A stretch of 64,000 bases of DNA, taken from Amia ocellicauda (taxonomy: Eukaryota; Chordata; Actinopteri; Amiiformes; Amiidae). Shown piece by piece: positions 10,849 to 21,216 of this stretch (the stretch's first letter is position 1; each line of letters opens with the position of its first letter). The position numbers and the translations under genes were made by a program. Under the pieces are notes generated by a model that saw only the letters and a program-made list of their open reading frames with translations, had not been told where the DNA came from and searched no databases. The DNA lies in NCBI RefSeq assembly GCF_036373705.1, contig NC_089850.1:23776733-23840732 (forward strand), given 5' to 3'.

Positions 10849-12232
10849 GATTGTAGGATTCCTGTTTGGGATTTGGAGATATAGACCACCCTCCTGTTTT
10901 CCCCATTGTAGTCTAAGGGCATTCCCCCATTATAGTCAATGGACATTCAGTTTTGTCCTTTGTTTTAGTCTGTCCCTTTATTTTACAGAAACATCTCTTT
11001 ACAAAAAACAAATTGCTATTAAGTACAGGTTTGTAATGTGTGATATTGTCTGATATTTTGTCAACATTGCTTCATGATGTGTTCATTGTGATTGTTTGAA
11101 CATTTACTGTTTCAGAGATCAGTGTTATTTTGAAAATGGATATATTGCCTTTTGATATAAATCAGGAATGTCAAATGTTGCGTTTTGGGGGGTTGGGGAA
11201 ACAGTTTTTAGCATTGGGATTACAAGACATAACTCGTTTTAGTTTACAGTGTGTATACTATGTGAAAAGGGTACCCTCTAGGAGTATATCTATAGCAAGA
11301 ATGTATTGTTCATTAATTTATTGGTCTTTTTGTCTGTCATCCACATTTTTTTTTCCATGACAGCCTACATACTACAAAACATACTTAAGTAAAAGTAAAA
11401 TTACCAAATTTTAAACATACTCAAAAAAGTACAAGTACATGAAACATCTACGCAATTACAAGAATAAGAGTAGTTGTGATTCGTTACTTTCCACTGCTGA
11501 TATAGTATTTTAATATATAAAAAAGTGAAGAAATAAGTATTCATGATTAATTTAAAGGAATCATTAATAAATCAGAAATAAGTTATAATCAACCATTACT
11601 TTATAATACACAAATAAATAAATAAATAAATAAATACATAAATAAATAAAAAGGAATAAGTAACCATTACTTATTTTTTGAAAAAATAAGGAATAAGGAA
11701 TCAACTTCACAGAGGTAAAGATCAACTAACATTCAATGGCATATGTTGTGGCTGAATGTGGCAATATTAGACATTCATCTATTGTAAGTCTCCATTGCAA
11801 ATATTTTAATAATGAGACTTTCGTAGAAATGAAACAATGCATACAATGCATTCTAGTGTTCCACATGGAGAAGGACCACATTAAAACTGCCACAGGAAGG
11901 TCACAATTTCATTTGCCGGTTTGTATTCTTCACATAATTGCAGATTTGTATCTTCTGGGATCCTGAAATTGTGCCTTCCTGCCTACCAGATTTAACACAG
12001 GAACAACAGAGTGATAGCCCTCAGATCCATCAGATACAGGATAAAGTTATTTTCCATGATATGCATGTCATTCACAAAATTCTTGTTAATCACACTAACC
12101 ATATAGTTGTGTGCTTCTCAATGGAGGATGGAAAGAACAATCTTATAGTTGTTGATGGTTTAGTTAAAACAACATTGCAATTTAATTAAGACTACTATGG
12201 GATTATGGGGTCATGACAACTCCAGTTATTCT
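10849..12232. other. AT-rich spacer downstream of TAAR B
   Basis: Contains an (AAAT)n tract at about 11608-11650. Short open stretches at 11736-12189 have no recognisable domain and look accidental. No gene is supported. Confidence 0.4.
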
Positions 12233-13267
12233 TTATTTTTTTAAATAATTATTCTCTGTAAATAGATTTATGAATGAAGAATATTTTTTGAAGACTTTTC
12301 CTGTTATAATTATTTTGAATGCCTTCTGAAACCAAGGATAAAATAATCCATAAATTATAGGATTGCAAGCAGAATTAAAATAACCTAACCACATAAGTGT
12401 ATCAAATAGAATTATTGGTGTAGAAAAATTAATAAAAGGATCAATAATAATAGTTATAAAAAATGGTAACCAACAGAGTAGGAAAACTCCCATTACAATA
12501 CCCAATGTTTTTGCAGCTTTTCTTTCTCTGTTTTCAGCAATATCATGATTACTTGGCTTACTTAGTATCTTATCAATGACCTTGGCATGCCTTCTGGCAA
12601 CAACAAAAATTCTTATGTAAAGGAATATCATCACTGTTCCTGGAATTATAAATGATACCAGTGGACCTAGTAGTCCCCACATTTTGTTAAGTATAACAAA
12701 GCATGTACCAACACAATGGTTTAAAATGACAAAACCCTCAATGCCTTCCAAATTTACCTTAGAATAAATTACCCCAAAACCAAAACCAAGAGAAACAATC
12801 CATGTGATACTAATGAAAATGGTAATAATAGACATGGTAATTTTACTTCTGTATCGTAGTGGTTCACATATAGCATAGTATCGGTCAATGGCAATGAAAC
12901 CTAGGTGAAGAATTGATGCTGTTGACATCATCATATCAAAACTGGAATGTATTTTACAAAACATTTCTCCAAAGTACCAGCAGGTTTCTACAGAGCGTAT
13001 CATGCTATAAGGCATGATAAATGCTCCTAAAAAGCAATCAACACATGCTAAGGAGAGGATTAGAAAATTAGTTGGAGAATGAAGCTGTTTAAAATGAGAA
13101 ATTGAAATAATGACCATTATATTACCACAAACTGCTACTACTATTGTGCCTACCATAATCACATATATAACAGCCTTAAAAATAACTACCCTCTGTGCTT
13201 TTGGGCAAGAACCTTTCACATGTTGAAAACAGTACTGCATCTCTTCAGACTGTCCTGTAAAATTCAT
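12233..13267 (-). CDS. Trace amine-associated receptor, monoamine-type residues (TAAR B)
   Basis: Intact 344-residue single-exon GPCR from an ATG. It has TM2 block [20 protein letters not shown], Cys104 (3.25) followed by Asp111 (3.32), DRYYAICEPLRY, a short ICL3 leading to RKAAKTLGIVMGVF, and [18 protein letters not shown] in TM7. The TM5 text WGLLGPLVSFIIP has no acidic residue, so only the classic single amine contact is present. A primary or tertiary monoamine ligand is the simplest inference. One sequon lies at N2. It diverges from TAARs A and C throughout; its exact TAAR subfamily needs a tree. It likely acts at the olfactory neuron surface through Golf and cAMP. Confidence 0.96.
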   Translation of the reverse strand: MNFTGQSEEMQYCFQHVKGSCPKAQRVVIFKAVIYVIMVGTIVVAVCGNIMVIISISHFKQLHSPTNFLILSLACVDCFLGAFIMPYSMIRSVETCWYFGEMFCKIHSSFDMMMSTASILHLGFIAIDRYYAICEPLRYRSKITMSIITIFISITWIVSLGFGFGVIYSKVNLEGIEGFVILNHCVGTCFVILNKMWGLLGPLVSFIIPGTVMIFLYIRIFVVARRHAKVIDKILSKPSNHDIAENRERKAAKTLGIVMGVFLLCWLPFFITIIIDPFINFSTPIILFDTLMWLGYFNSACNPIIYGLFYPWFQKAFKIIITGKVFKKYSSFINLFTENNYLKK

Positions 13268-13865
13268 GATGAAGCTCTCCAGTTAGTGATGCTCCTTAAA
13301 AAAAAAAACAAAAAAAAAACACATCTTATTCGTATTTTGTCAAGTGATACTTGCTAATATGGTTTATTACATATTTAATAAACCTTATTTCTCATTCTGT
13401 GGCATCATGGAATACTTTTTAGAAAGGATACTTATGGGTGATGTTTTTGTTTTTCATAGTGTTTTTGAATCAACTAAAGCTAAACTTACTTAAATCAGAA
13501 ATAAGAGTAATGCATATGCAGGTTTTACTGACATGAACATTTAATTTAATTTCATAAGAGAATGAACAAGAATTGTGCAACCCATATGTAAAAGTTAATT
13601 TATAATTATCAAATACAATCTGTGTTTCACAAGGGCAGAGCGAAGTCCTTAGGTCCTGATTGAGGTCTCTTAAAATGTATTTATAGTATATTCTAAAAGG
13701 GTTTTGCACTTTTTAACTTTTTAATATTTGATGTTGGTATTTTCTCATACACCATGTTCATGTGTATATTTTATAAAGCAGATATGTAGTTTAACAATCA
13801 ACAAATTCTATTAACAATGACAAAAACTGAATTAGTGTAGTCTGAAAATCACACACTGTAACATA
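13268..13865. other. Upstream flank of TAAR B
   Basis: An A-rich stretch lies at 13296-13320 close to the start codon. The rest is AT-rich without supported genes up to the Tc1 end at 13866. Confidence 0.4.
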
Positions 13866-14086
13866 CTGTACTGTGCAAAAGTTTTAGGCAGGTGTGAACA
13901 ATGCTGTAAAGTAAGAATGCTTTCAAAAATAGACATGTTAATAGATTATATTTATCAATTAACTAAATGAAAAGTGAGTGAACAGAAGAAAAATGTACAT
14001 CAAATCCATATTTGGATCACAGTTTTTGAAGGAACTCAGCAGATAGGCTGGTCCAACATCCTGGAGAACTAACTGTGTTGTCTTCG

Positions 14087-14638
14087 CTACAACGTAGGAG
14101 CTGCAGCTATCCAACCAGCTAAACTCTTGCTTGCAAAATGATGATGAATTCTGTGACTGGTCTGAGGAAAGTTTTTGAATGTCCTTGATCTGTAGTCTTT
14201 AATTCCACCTTTCTCACTCTTCCATCTTCTCCAGGGAAGGTCTTTGTGATTATAGCCATAGGCCAGTTGTTGCGGGCAGCTTGATTGTCTTTGAGAAGAA
14301 CAATGTCTCCTTCTTGCAGGTTTTGGTAGGACTTGGTCCATTTCTTCCCGGTCTTGCAAGGTAGGCAAGTACTCTCGACTCCAATGGTTCCAGAATTGGT
14401 TGGCAAGGGTTTGTACTTGTCTCCACTGGTTGGTGAAGAGGTCTTTGTCTGTAAAGTCTCCTGGTGGACGTGGGACTCCAACTTTCGGGGTTAGGAGCAT
14501 TGATGGAGACAGAATGAATGGATCCTCAGGGTCATTTGAAACTGGGATTAGTGGCCTCGCGTTTATGATTGCTGTCACTTCTGCCATTAGTATGCACAAG
14601 AATTTGTGGGTTAAGCGGGTGTACTGTTCAAGAAGCAT
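14087..14638 (-). pseudogene. BEL/Pao integrase C-terminal domain (DUF5641-like)
   Basis: Two overlapping frames (14119-14481 and 14087-14638) together hold the conserved BEL tail: INARPL, SPSMLLTP, ANQFWNHWSREYLPTLQ in one frame, then EGDIVLLKD, WPMAIITKTFPGEDGRVRKV in the other. The frame change lies near 14340-14380. The domain follows the integrase core and is diagnostic of BEL/Pao polyproteins. Confidence 0.85.
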
Positions 14639-14653
14639 TGAGTCCAGAATTCT

Positions 14654-15100
14654 TCAGGCCACTCCAATCAGGCGTTCCCAAGAACCGTCCATGTGCGAGG
14701 CGTTTGGGGGGTTGAATTCCCAGGAGCACATTTGTTGGTTAAGGTACCTCGGCACAGTGGCATCTGGTTGGTCTTTGCTCATTCCATGTTCTTTGCAAGC
14801 CCCTATGAAGTTTGTGCTGCAATCCAATCTTAATTGTTTGACAGGTCCTCTTATTGCAAAGAAACACCTTAAAGCATTGATGCAGCTTGAAGTGTCCATT
14901 GAGTCAAAGACCTCGACATGCACGGCTCTGGAGCTCATACAGCAGAACATTATGGCCCACCGCTTGCTCTCAGCCTGTCCTCCTCTTGTATGTCTGGTGG
15001 TGGTGGACCAGGGTCCAATTACGTCCAACCCCACGTATGTGAAGGGAGGGCAGGTTTCCAGGTGTTCTTGTGGCAAGTCTGCTATGCGTTGTTCTTGCAT
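14654..15100 (-). pseudogene. BEL/Pao integrase core
   Basis: The DDE integrase layout is visible: YVGLDVIGPW (first Asp), QLRLDCSTNFIGA (second Asp, where RSDxGTNF is usual) and GSWERLIGVA (Glu). Text between includes SSRAVHVEVFDSMDTSSCIN. The core is one open stretch but is detached from the RT part by stops and frameshifts, so no working polyprotein is made. Confidence 0.85.
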
Positions 15101-15475
15101 TTTTAGTCTAGTCTATGAAAGGTTACACATTTGTGTAGGACTGAGTTGATAAGCCTTTTCCCTCCCAAGAGCCAAAGTCCTGCTGCTCTGACAGCACCTT
15201 TCGTCAGGTGACAGCCTTGATGTTTGACCTGGGCATTATGGTGTCTGACAAGTAACAAGAAAATGTGGTTGTCTTTTGGGAGGATTACTGGGTTCCTTTC
15301 ACCAATATCCAGGTTAGCGGCCTCCGAGGCAGATGAGATTGTTCTGCAAGATTGGACTGAGGCGATGAAGTCTGCTTTTTAGAGGGACAATCTTGTTTGT
15401 TTCCAAAGCTTCAAACTCCTTTGTGAATGCTCACTTCTGAACAGTTCTGATGATGACAGCCTTTGCTTGGGATAG

Positions 15476-16187
15476 TTAATCTGGAGTTCGAGACGGATCG
15501 CACTTATGCCATCCCTTACACTTGTCTATGCTGTTTGAAGGCTTGTGAGACCTTGCAATATGAATTAAGAGTGCTATGGCTTGTAAAAGAGTATTGAAGC
15601 TGGAGAACCTTTGGAAGCATTCTGTGCTGAGGCTTTTTTCTTGGAGCTGCGTGGCATAGCTTCTCACACTGATCTCCACGTCTAGTTCTGGTTCGACTAA
15701 GTCAAATGACCGAACGAACTGGTTCTGGTTTGCTGGAGGGTTTGAACAGGGAGGTGGGTCCTGTAAACCACATTGTTTGTGCCAACTGCGAGGTAGGAAC
15801 TGACCTTGACGCATGCTCAGCAGGATTATCCTCTGTGCGCACGTAGTGCCATTGTTTGGGTCTTATGGTTTGGCGAATATGCTGAACTCTATTGTGGACG
15901 TAGATGTAAAAACGTTTGGATTCATTGTAGATATAGCTAAGGACCACTTTGCTGTCAGTATAGAACTTGGTGGAATCTAGTCTCAAGTCTAGTTCATCAT
16001 GAATTAGTTCTGACATGTCCACAGCTAAGACTGCTGCGCATAGCTCAAGTCTTGGAATGGTTGGTTCAGACTGAGGTACAAGTTTTGACTTCCCCATGAT
16101 GAATCCAGTATGAGCTTGTTCATCTTCTTGTATGGTCTTCAAGTACACCACAGCACCGATGGTCTTAGTAGATGCATCGGAGAACAC
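15476..16187 (-). pseudogene. BEL/Pao RNase H region
   Basis: The frame at 15702-16187 carries the RNase H carboxylates: MFSDASTKTIGAVVY, PRLELCAAVLAVDMS, FYTDSKVVLSYI and NPAEHASRSVP. The last acidic residue is Glu where Asp (NPAD) is usual. A frameshift near 15700-15800 moves the reading into 15476-15814. Confidence 0.8.
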
Positions 16188-16199
16188 ACAGAGTTCTCT

Positions 16200-16943
16200 T
16201 CAAACTGCCTCAGCTAGAGAGGCTGCTGTGTAAGTTTTTGGTACATGAAGGTGTCGCAGGTCCTGGAGCGAGTCTCGCCAGGCCTCCCACTCATTGAGTT
16301 TCAATTCAGGTAGCAGCGTGTCCCACTCGGACGGCACAGCTGTAAGTTCCCTGAGAAGAGCTCTTCCTTGGATTGTGACTGGAGCCAGTAAACCCAAGGG
16401 GTCAAAAACACTGTTTACTGTGGAGAGGACTCCATGGTGAGTAAATGGCTCGGTGTTAGTTGACACAGAGTAGGTGAATGTGTCGCTTGTTATCTCCCAC
16501 AGGAGACCCAGGCTGTGTTGAGTGGGTGCAGCTTCTCCACTGAGGTTCACGTCTTTCGACGTACACAGTCTTCAGGTGGGAAAGCTTCCAAAACTGCTTG
16601 ACTGTTTGAGGCAAACTTGTGAAGCCGGAGGTTTGACTCAGCAAGTGAAGTCTGTGTTCTGCATAGCAAGTCGATGGCTTCAGCATCGGTCGGCACAGAA
16701 CGAAGGCTGTTGTTGATGTAGAAGTGACGCTCTACAAAGTTGACTGTCAGTTCCATGTTCCAGCGCACCCTCTCGGATAGCTCTTCTAAGCCCGTTGATG
16801 GCTATGGCAGGAGATGGGCTGTTGCCAAAAACATGAACCTTCATCCTGTAGTCTATGATCTCCTTTGTCACATCATTGTCCTTGTACCACAGGAATCTCA
16901 GGTAGTTCCTGTGGTCTTCTCGCACCAGGCAGCAATGAAACAT
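16200..16943 (-). pseudogene. BEL/Pao reverse transcriptase region, dead active site
   Basis: Three frames (16680-16943, 16547-16768, 16200-16550) cover the RT palm and thumb. MFHCCLVREDHRNYLRFLWY is followed by FGNSPSPAIAINGLR, FVERHFYINNSLRSVPT and FDPLGLLAPVTIQGRALLRE. The active-site box that should read YVDD reads YINN, so both catalytic aspartates are lost. Frameshifts separate the pieces. Confidence 0.85.
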
Positions 16944-17939
16944 CTGCTGTATATCTGCCAGGATGGCAAACCTTTTCCTTCCTGAACCACATCAGAACTC
17001 CCAGAAGTGAATTGTTGAGGTCGGGGCCTGTGAGGAGCACATCATTGAGGGAAACGCCTGAGTGTTGGGCACTTCAGTTGAACACCACCCTAATTTGACC
17101 TGGTTTTTGTGGATGGAACACCCTAAATGTTGGCAGGTATCAGCATTCCTCATTTTCTCCCAGTGATGGTGCTACCTCAGCATGATTGTTCTCGAATATT
17201 TTTTCCATGAAGGCCACATATTGCTGTTGCATCTCTGGCCTCCTATTTAGGCTTTGTTGGAGTGATGCAAAGCATTTGACTACTTGTTCTCGGTTATTAG
17301 GCAAGCGTCATCTTGGTAGTCTGAATGGGAGCGGGGCTACCCAACTATGTGACTCATTCCTGTAGACTTCTCTGTCCATCAGTTTCAAGAATATCTTCAA
17401 TTGAAGGTGTCAGCTTGTTGTCATGTTCGGTGTGATATATGGTTTGTCCCAACATCATTTCTGCTGCCTTACTGGACTCTGAGATCCTGTCTTGTGCCTC
17501 CTCGCCATGATGAATCGTATCTTTGATATGTATAAAGCTTGTGCAGAGTTGGAGGAGTGAGGGCCGGCCGTAATCAAGCACAGTTGTTTTGAAGGTGTTG
17601 ACTGTTGGCTTGTGTGCATTCCCCAAGCAGACTTCTTCAACTAGCACCCAACCCAGGTGAAGGGCGCGTTGTGGGGGCTGTTGACTTGTTCCCGTACCTT
17701 GTGCACTCTAATTATGTCTCTGCCTAACAGCAGGAGGATCTCAGCATTCGGGTCAACCTCTGGGTGGTGCTCTGCTACCTTGACAAGATGCGGGTTATGT
17801 AGAGCTGCACTCGTGTTGGGATTTCTGACAGGTTGTTAAGGATATCATTGCACTCAATGAGTGGTGGGAGAGGGATTGTGAACTCTCCATTGAGTGACTC
17901 AACCACAAAGTCTTCGGGCATTTGTTGGCAACATGTGAT
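16944..17939 (-). pseudogene. BEL/Pao 5' coding remnant (protease/RT start)
   Basis: Minus-strand text keeps scattered BEL pol features upstream of the RT, including a short open stretch at 17354-17647. Stops are frequent and no complete domain can be delimited. Assigned by position inside the element. Confidence 0.45.
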
Positions 17940-18279
17940 TCTCCTGATGTAAATATATGTAAATAAAATGTTTTTAATTACAAATTAATCAACACCTTTA
18001 TGTAAATACGTTTTTTAACATTAACTTATAAATACAATTATGAAATGATTTACTTACGACATTGCCTTTGTGGTGTGTACAGTGAGGATTAGTGTGGCTA
18101 TACAGGCATGTAAACAGATTCAGCCGGCTTCCTCAAATGGCTAACAGGAAGTGATCTTTGCGAACTCGGAACTCCTTAAGCATGACAAACACTTATCAAA
18201 ATAAAAGTCCATCCAACATTATGCCTTAAAGGCAACACAGTTCTGTGGATTTATGCAGCCTCAGTTGCTTCTCTCTCTT

Positions 18280-19121
18280 CATGTAATCACAGTGAGATCA
18301 GGGCTCTGTGGGGGCCATACCATTACTTCCAGGACTCCTTGTTCTTCTTTACGCTGAAGATAGTTCTTAATGACTTTTGCTGTATGTCTGGGGTTGTTGT
18401 CATGCTACAGAATAAATTTGGGGCCAATCATATGCCTCCTTGATGGTATTGCATGATGGATAAGTATCTGCCTGTACTTCTCAGCACCGAGGAGACCATT
18501 CATTCTGACAAAATCCCCAACTCCATTTGCAGAAATGCAGCCCCAAACTTGCAAGGAACCTCCACCATTCTTCACTGTTGCCTGCAGACACTCATTTGTG
18601 TACTGCTCTCTGGCCCTTTGGCGAACAAACTGCCTTCTGCTCCAGACAAATATTTAAAATTTTGACTCATCAGTCCAGAGCACCTGCTGCCATTTTTCTG
18701 CACCCCAGTTCCTGTGTTTTCAAGCATAGCTGAGTTGTTTGGCCTTGTTTCCACATTGGAGGTATGGCTTTTTGGCCGCAAGTCTTCCATAAAGGCCACT
18801 TCTGACCAGACTTTTCCAGACACTAGATGGGTGTACCAGGGTCCCACTGTTTTCTGCCAATTCTGAGCTGATGACACTGCTGGACATCTTCTGATTGTGA
18901 AGGGAAGTAAGCATGATGTGTATTTCATCTGCTGCAGTAAGTTTCCTTGGCCGACCACTGTGACTATGGTTGTAACGTTGGCGTTTTTTTGTTTGCGTTT
19001 TCAAAAGATCTTGGATAGCACATCTGGAAACCCCTGTCTGCCTTGAAATGTCTGCCTGGGAGAGACCTTGCTGATGCAGTATAACTACTTTGTGTCTTGT
19101 TGCTATGCTGAGTCTTGCCAT
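18280..19121 (-). pseudogene. Tc1-like transposase, broken
   Basis: The frame opens at the ATG at 19121 (MARLSIATRHKVV) with a paired-like helix-turn-helix region (LSQADISRQTGVSRCAIQDL) and a GRPRKLT basic hinge. A frameshift near 18725 shifts the reading. The first catalytic Asp is in WTDESKF (about 18665-18690) and is followed at once by a stop. WPPQSPDL near 18290-18320 marks the distal DDE region. The gene is then cut by the BEL insertion, so it is inactive. Confidence 0.85.
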
Positions 19122-20260
19122 GGTGTATGACTTTTGACAGTAAACTGTCTTCAGCAACCTCACCTTAGCTGCATTTGGCTGTTCTGTTTTATTCCTCCTA
19201 CACAGCTGTTTCTGTTTCAGTGATTGTGATTCAACCTACATATTGAATTGATGATCATTAGCACCTGTTTGATATAACTGTTTAATCATACACCTGACTA
19301 TATGCCTACAAAATCCCTGACTTTGTGCACATGTACCTAGAAGAATTGATGCTGTTTTGAAGGCAAAGGGTGGTCACACTAAATATTAATTTGATGGATT
19401 TAACATCTATTTTTGAAAGCATTCTTACTTTACAGCATTTTTTCACACCTGCCTAAAACTTTTGCACAGTACTGTACATTACTGTGGGATGAGTCTACTA
19501 GTGATGCAAAAGTTGGATTGCACAGTGATCTGAGTGATTATTGCAGATTGTTTTCTTTTATTATTGCAAAATCTGAATTTGCGATTATTCTCTTCATTCA
19601 ACTAATACCCCGTTTCCACTAGCCAGGTTCAGGTGCACCTCAGCATGGCCGTGCTTTAACTGTGCACGGCAGCGATTCCACTCATTGTCGTGAGGTACAG
19701 CTGCCCTAAGAAGTGACTGTGAGACACGGAAGGTCAAAACGCAGTCTGGGACACTCGGCACTCTGGGATTTAGTGTTTTAAACTGGAGGCTGAAATACTG
19801 CAAACATTAAAGTGCAATAAACTTGGTGAGCCGAAATGTTTTTACGATATCTAACACAGTCTTACAGTATAAGTTATACCAGATATTCAAGAGTAGAAAC
19901 CGGGACACATTGAAACAGTATATCAAACAAATTACATCACTTAAAATTCAATCTAGTTTATTTTGTTTACCAGTGCATCATAAATAACCGTGTTACTTCT
20001 CCCTGTATCATGATCCGATTAACTTTGACAATATAGCTTAATTTAATTATCCTAGATATCCTCCCTTATTATATATCTGTGGGAGAATGAACTGCGTTGC
20101 ATTATTAAATACAGTGCACTGTATATTTCTACATCATTAAGCAAAACGAATACATGTGTATATAAATACAGTTACAACACTGGGATCCATAACTTACTCG
20201 AACAGTTCTTCCACAAATTCAGTGTTAGCATGAATTCTCTGTATACCTCCAATGTCGCAA

Positions 20261-20307
<47 letters not shown>
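20261..20307. repeat. (AAT)n microsatellite
   Basis: Uninterrupted AAT repeats inside the foldback element. Confidence 0.95.
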
Positions 20308-20311
<4 letters not shown>

Positions 20312-20403
20312 TCTATAACATCGCGGGTAGCATCAACTCTTATTGTGAATGGGATTCCTTTAAAAATACCTTTGACACCGTAATTAATGGATCAGTTGCA
20401 TTA

Positions 20404-20500
20404 ATCATTACATTATTTGTCATTTAGCAGACGCTCTATCCAGGGCGACTTGGATCCCCACCTGGGATTTGAACCCACAACCTTCAGTTGGTAAAGCGTC
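20404..20500 (-). mobile_element. tRNA-derived SINE, 5'-truncated
   Basis: On the minus strand the text reads GGTTGTGGGTTCAAATCCC, which contains a pol III B box (GGTTCAAATCC). It is followed by AAGTCGCCCTGGATAGAGCG, TCTGCTAAATGAC and an AT-rich end. A tRNA-like head fused to this tail is the V-SINE type of layout. The A-box half is missing. Confidence 0.65.
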
Positions 20501-21216
20501 TATATTTGGATTACAATTAACATATAGTTATAGCGATAATGTCGGATTACAAATGTAATTAAAATATACAATTCTTCATGCGCTTGATCACTTAAAATTA
20601 ACCTCTGGTTTAAATATTTTAATAGTTTTTAAATAGTGTAAACAGGGGGAAGCTAAAAACTGTGCCATTTAAATCATTTTGAGAGAATTTACAAGACATT
20701 GAGACATTTAATTTAAATCCAGGACAAATATTTGCGTGTGTTTATATATAAAAAAAAGAATGTATTTCGCCACGGCACATTGTATTGCAGTCCGATGCAG
20801 TCCTTTCTCCGGCAGGATTTTCGTAATCATTTCAAACACTGTTAAATGTCTTTCTGCTCCAAGCAATTAATCCTGTGTGGCACTTTTCCACCGTACTGCT
20901 CCAGATTAATCCTTTTCCCAAGGTAAACACACATATTCCTTCTTTGGAAAAGTTTCTACCGCATCTTTCGCATCGAGATCGGCGGCCATTACTGTAGTTA
21001 CAATTTCAGAATGTAGACGCGTTGTGTCAGACTGCGTAAGGGACGTCACAGTACATGCCCCAGACCAGTTTGGGACTCAGCCGATACAATGTACGAAACT
21101 TTGCCTCCTGAAACTAGTTCAGGCACAGGCGGAGGTACAGCTGAGCCTTAGTGGAAACCCCCTGGCCTTGCATGGCCACGGTGAGATGCATCTAAACGTG
21201 ACTAGTGGAAACGGGG

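Larger units (their letters stand above)
14069..18241 (-). mobile_element. BEL/Pao LTR retrotransposon, decayed, nested in Tc1
   Basis: Read on the minus strand the insert begins TGTGTTGCC and ends GACAACACA, giving matched TG...CA ends. Behind a roughly 300-base LTR-like 5' stretch (17940-18241) come protease-region text, RT, RNase H, integrase and the BEL-specific C-terminal domain, in BEL/Pao order. A gag gene is not recognisable. A full 3' LTR is missing: coding text runs to within about 20 bases of the left end. No clear target duplication remains. Confidence 0.8.
13866..19474 (-). mobile_element. Tc1-like DNA transposon split by a retrotransposon
   Basis: Both ends carry the same inverted text: CTGTACTGTGCAAAAGTTTT at the left and its mirror ACAGTACTGTGCAAAAGTTT at the right. 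It continues through AGGCAGGTGTGAA and GCTGTAAAGTAAGAATGC. A TA dinucleotide lies outside each end (13864-13865 and 19475-19476), as expected for Tc1/mariner. Tc1 text runs from the right end to about 18241, breaks, and resumes near 14069 with GTTAGTTCTCCAGGATGTTG on the minus strand. The 4.17 kb between is a BEL/Pao element. Without it the transposon would be about 1.4 kb, a normal Tc1 length. Confidence 0.9.
19608..21216. mobile_element. Foldback element with CCCCGTTTCCACTA ends
   Basis: CCCCGTTTCCACTAG at 19608 is mirrored at about 21202-21216. Similarity continues inward through CACCTCAGCATGGCCGTGC and its diverged mirror. The inside has no transposase and includes a SINE end and an (AAT)n tract. 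It is a non-autonomous DNA element; superfamily (PIF/Harbinger-like or other) is not settled. Confidence 0.65.

Noticed and set aside
11736-12189. Two short open frames downstream of TAAR B
   Set aside because: No domain, no homologous partner in the window, and codon content looks like AT-rich random sequence.
14400-15149. Long plus-strand frame of about 249 residues
   Set aside because: It lies antisense to the BEL/Pao integrase and C-terminal domain and has no domain features of its own.
20404-20500. Possible tRNA gene on the minus strand
   Set aside because: Only a B box is present; there is no A box or cloverleaf, and the tail is that of a SINE.
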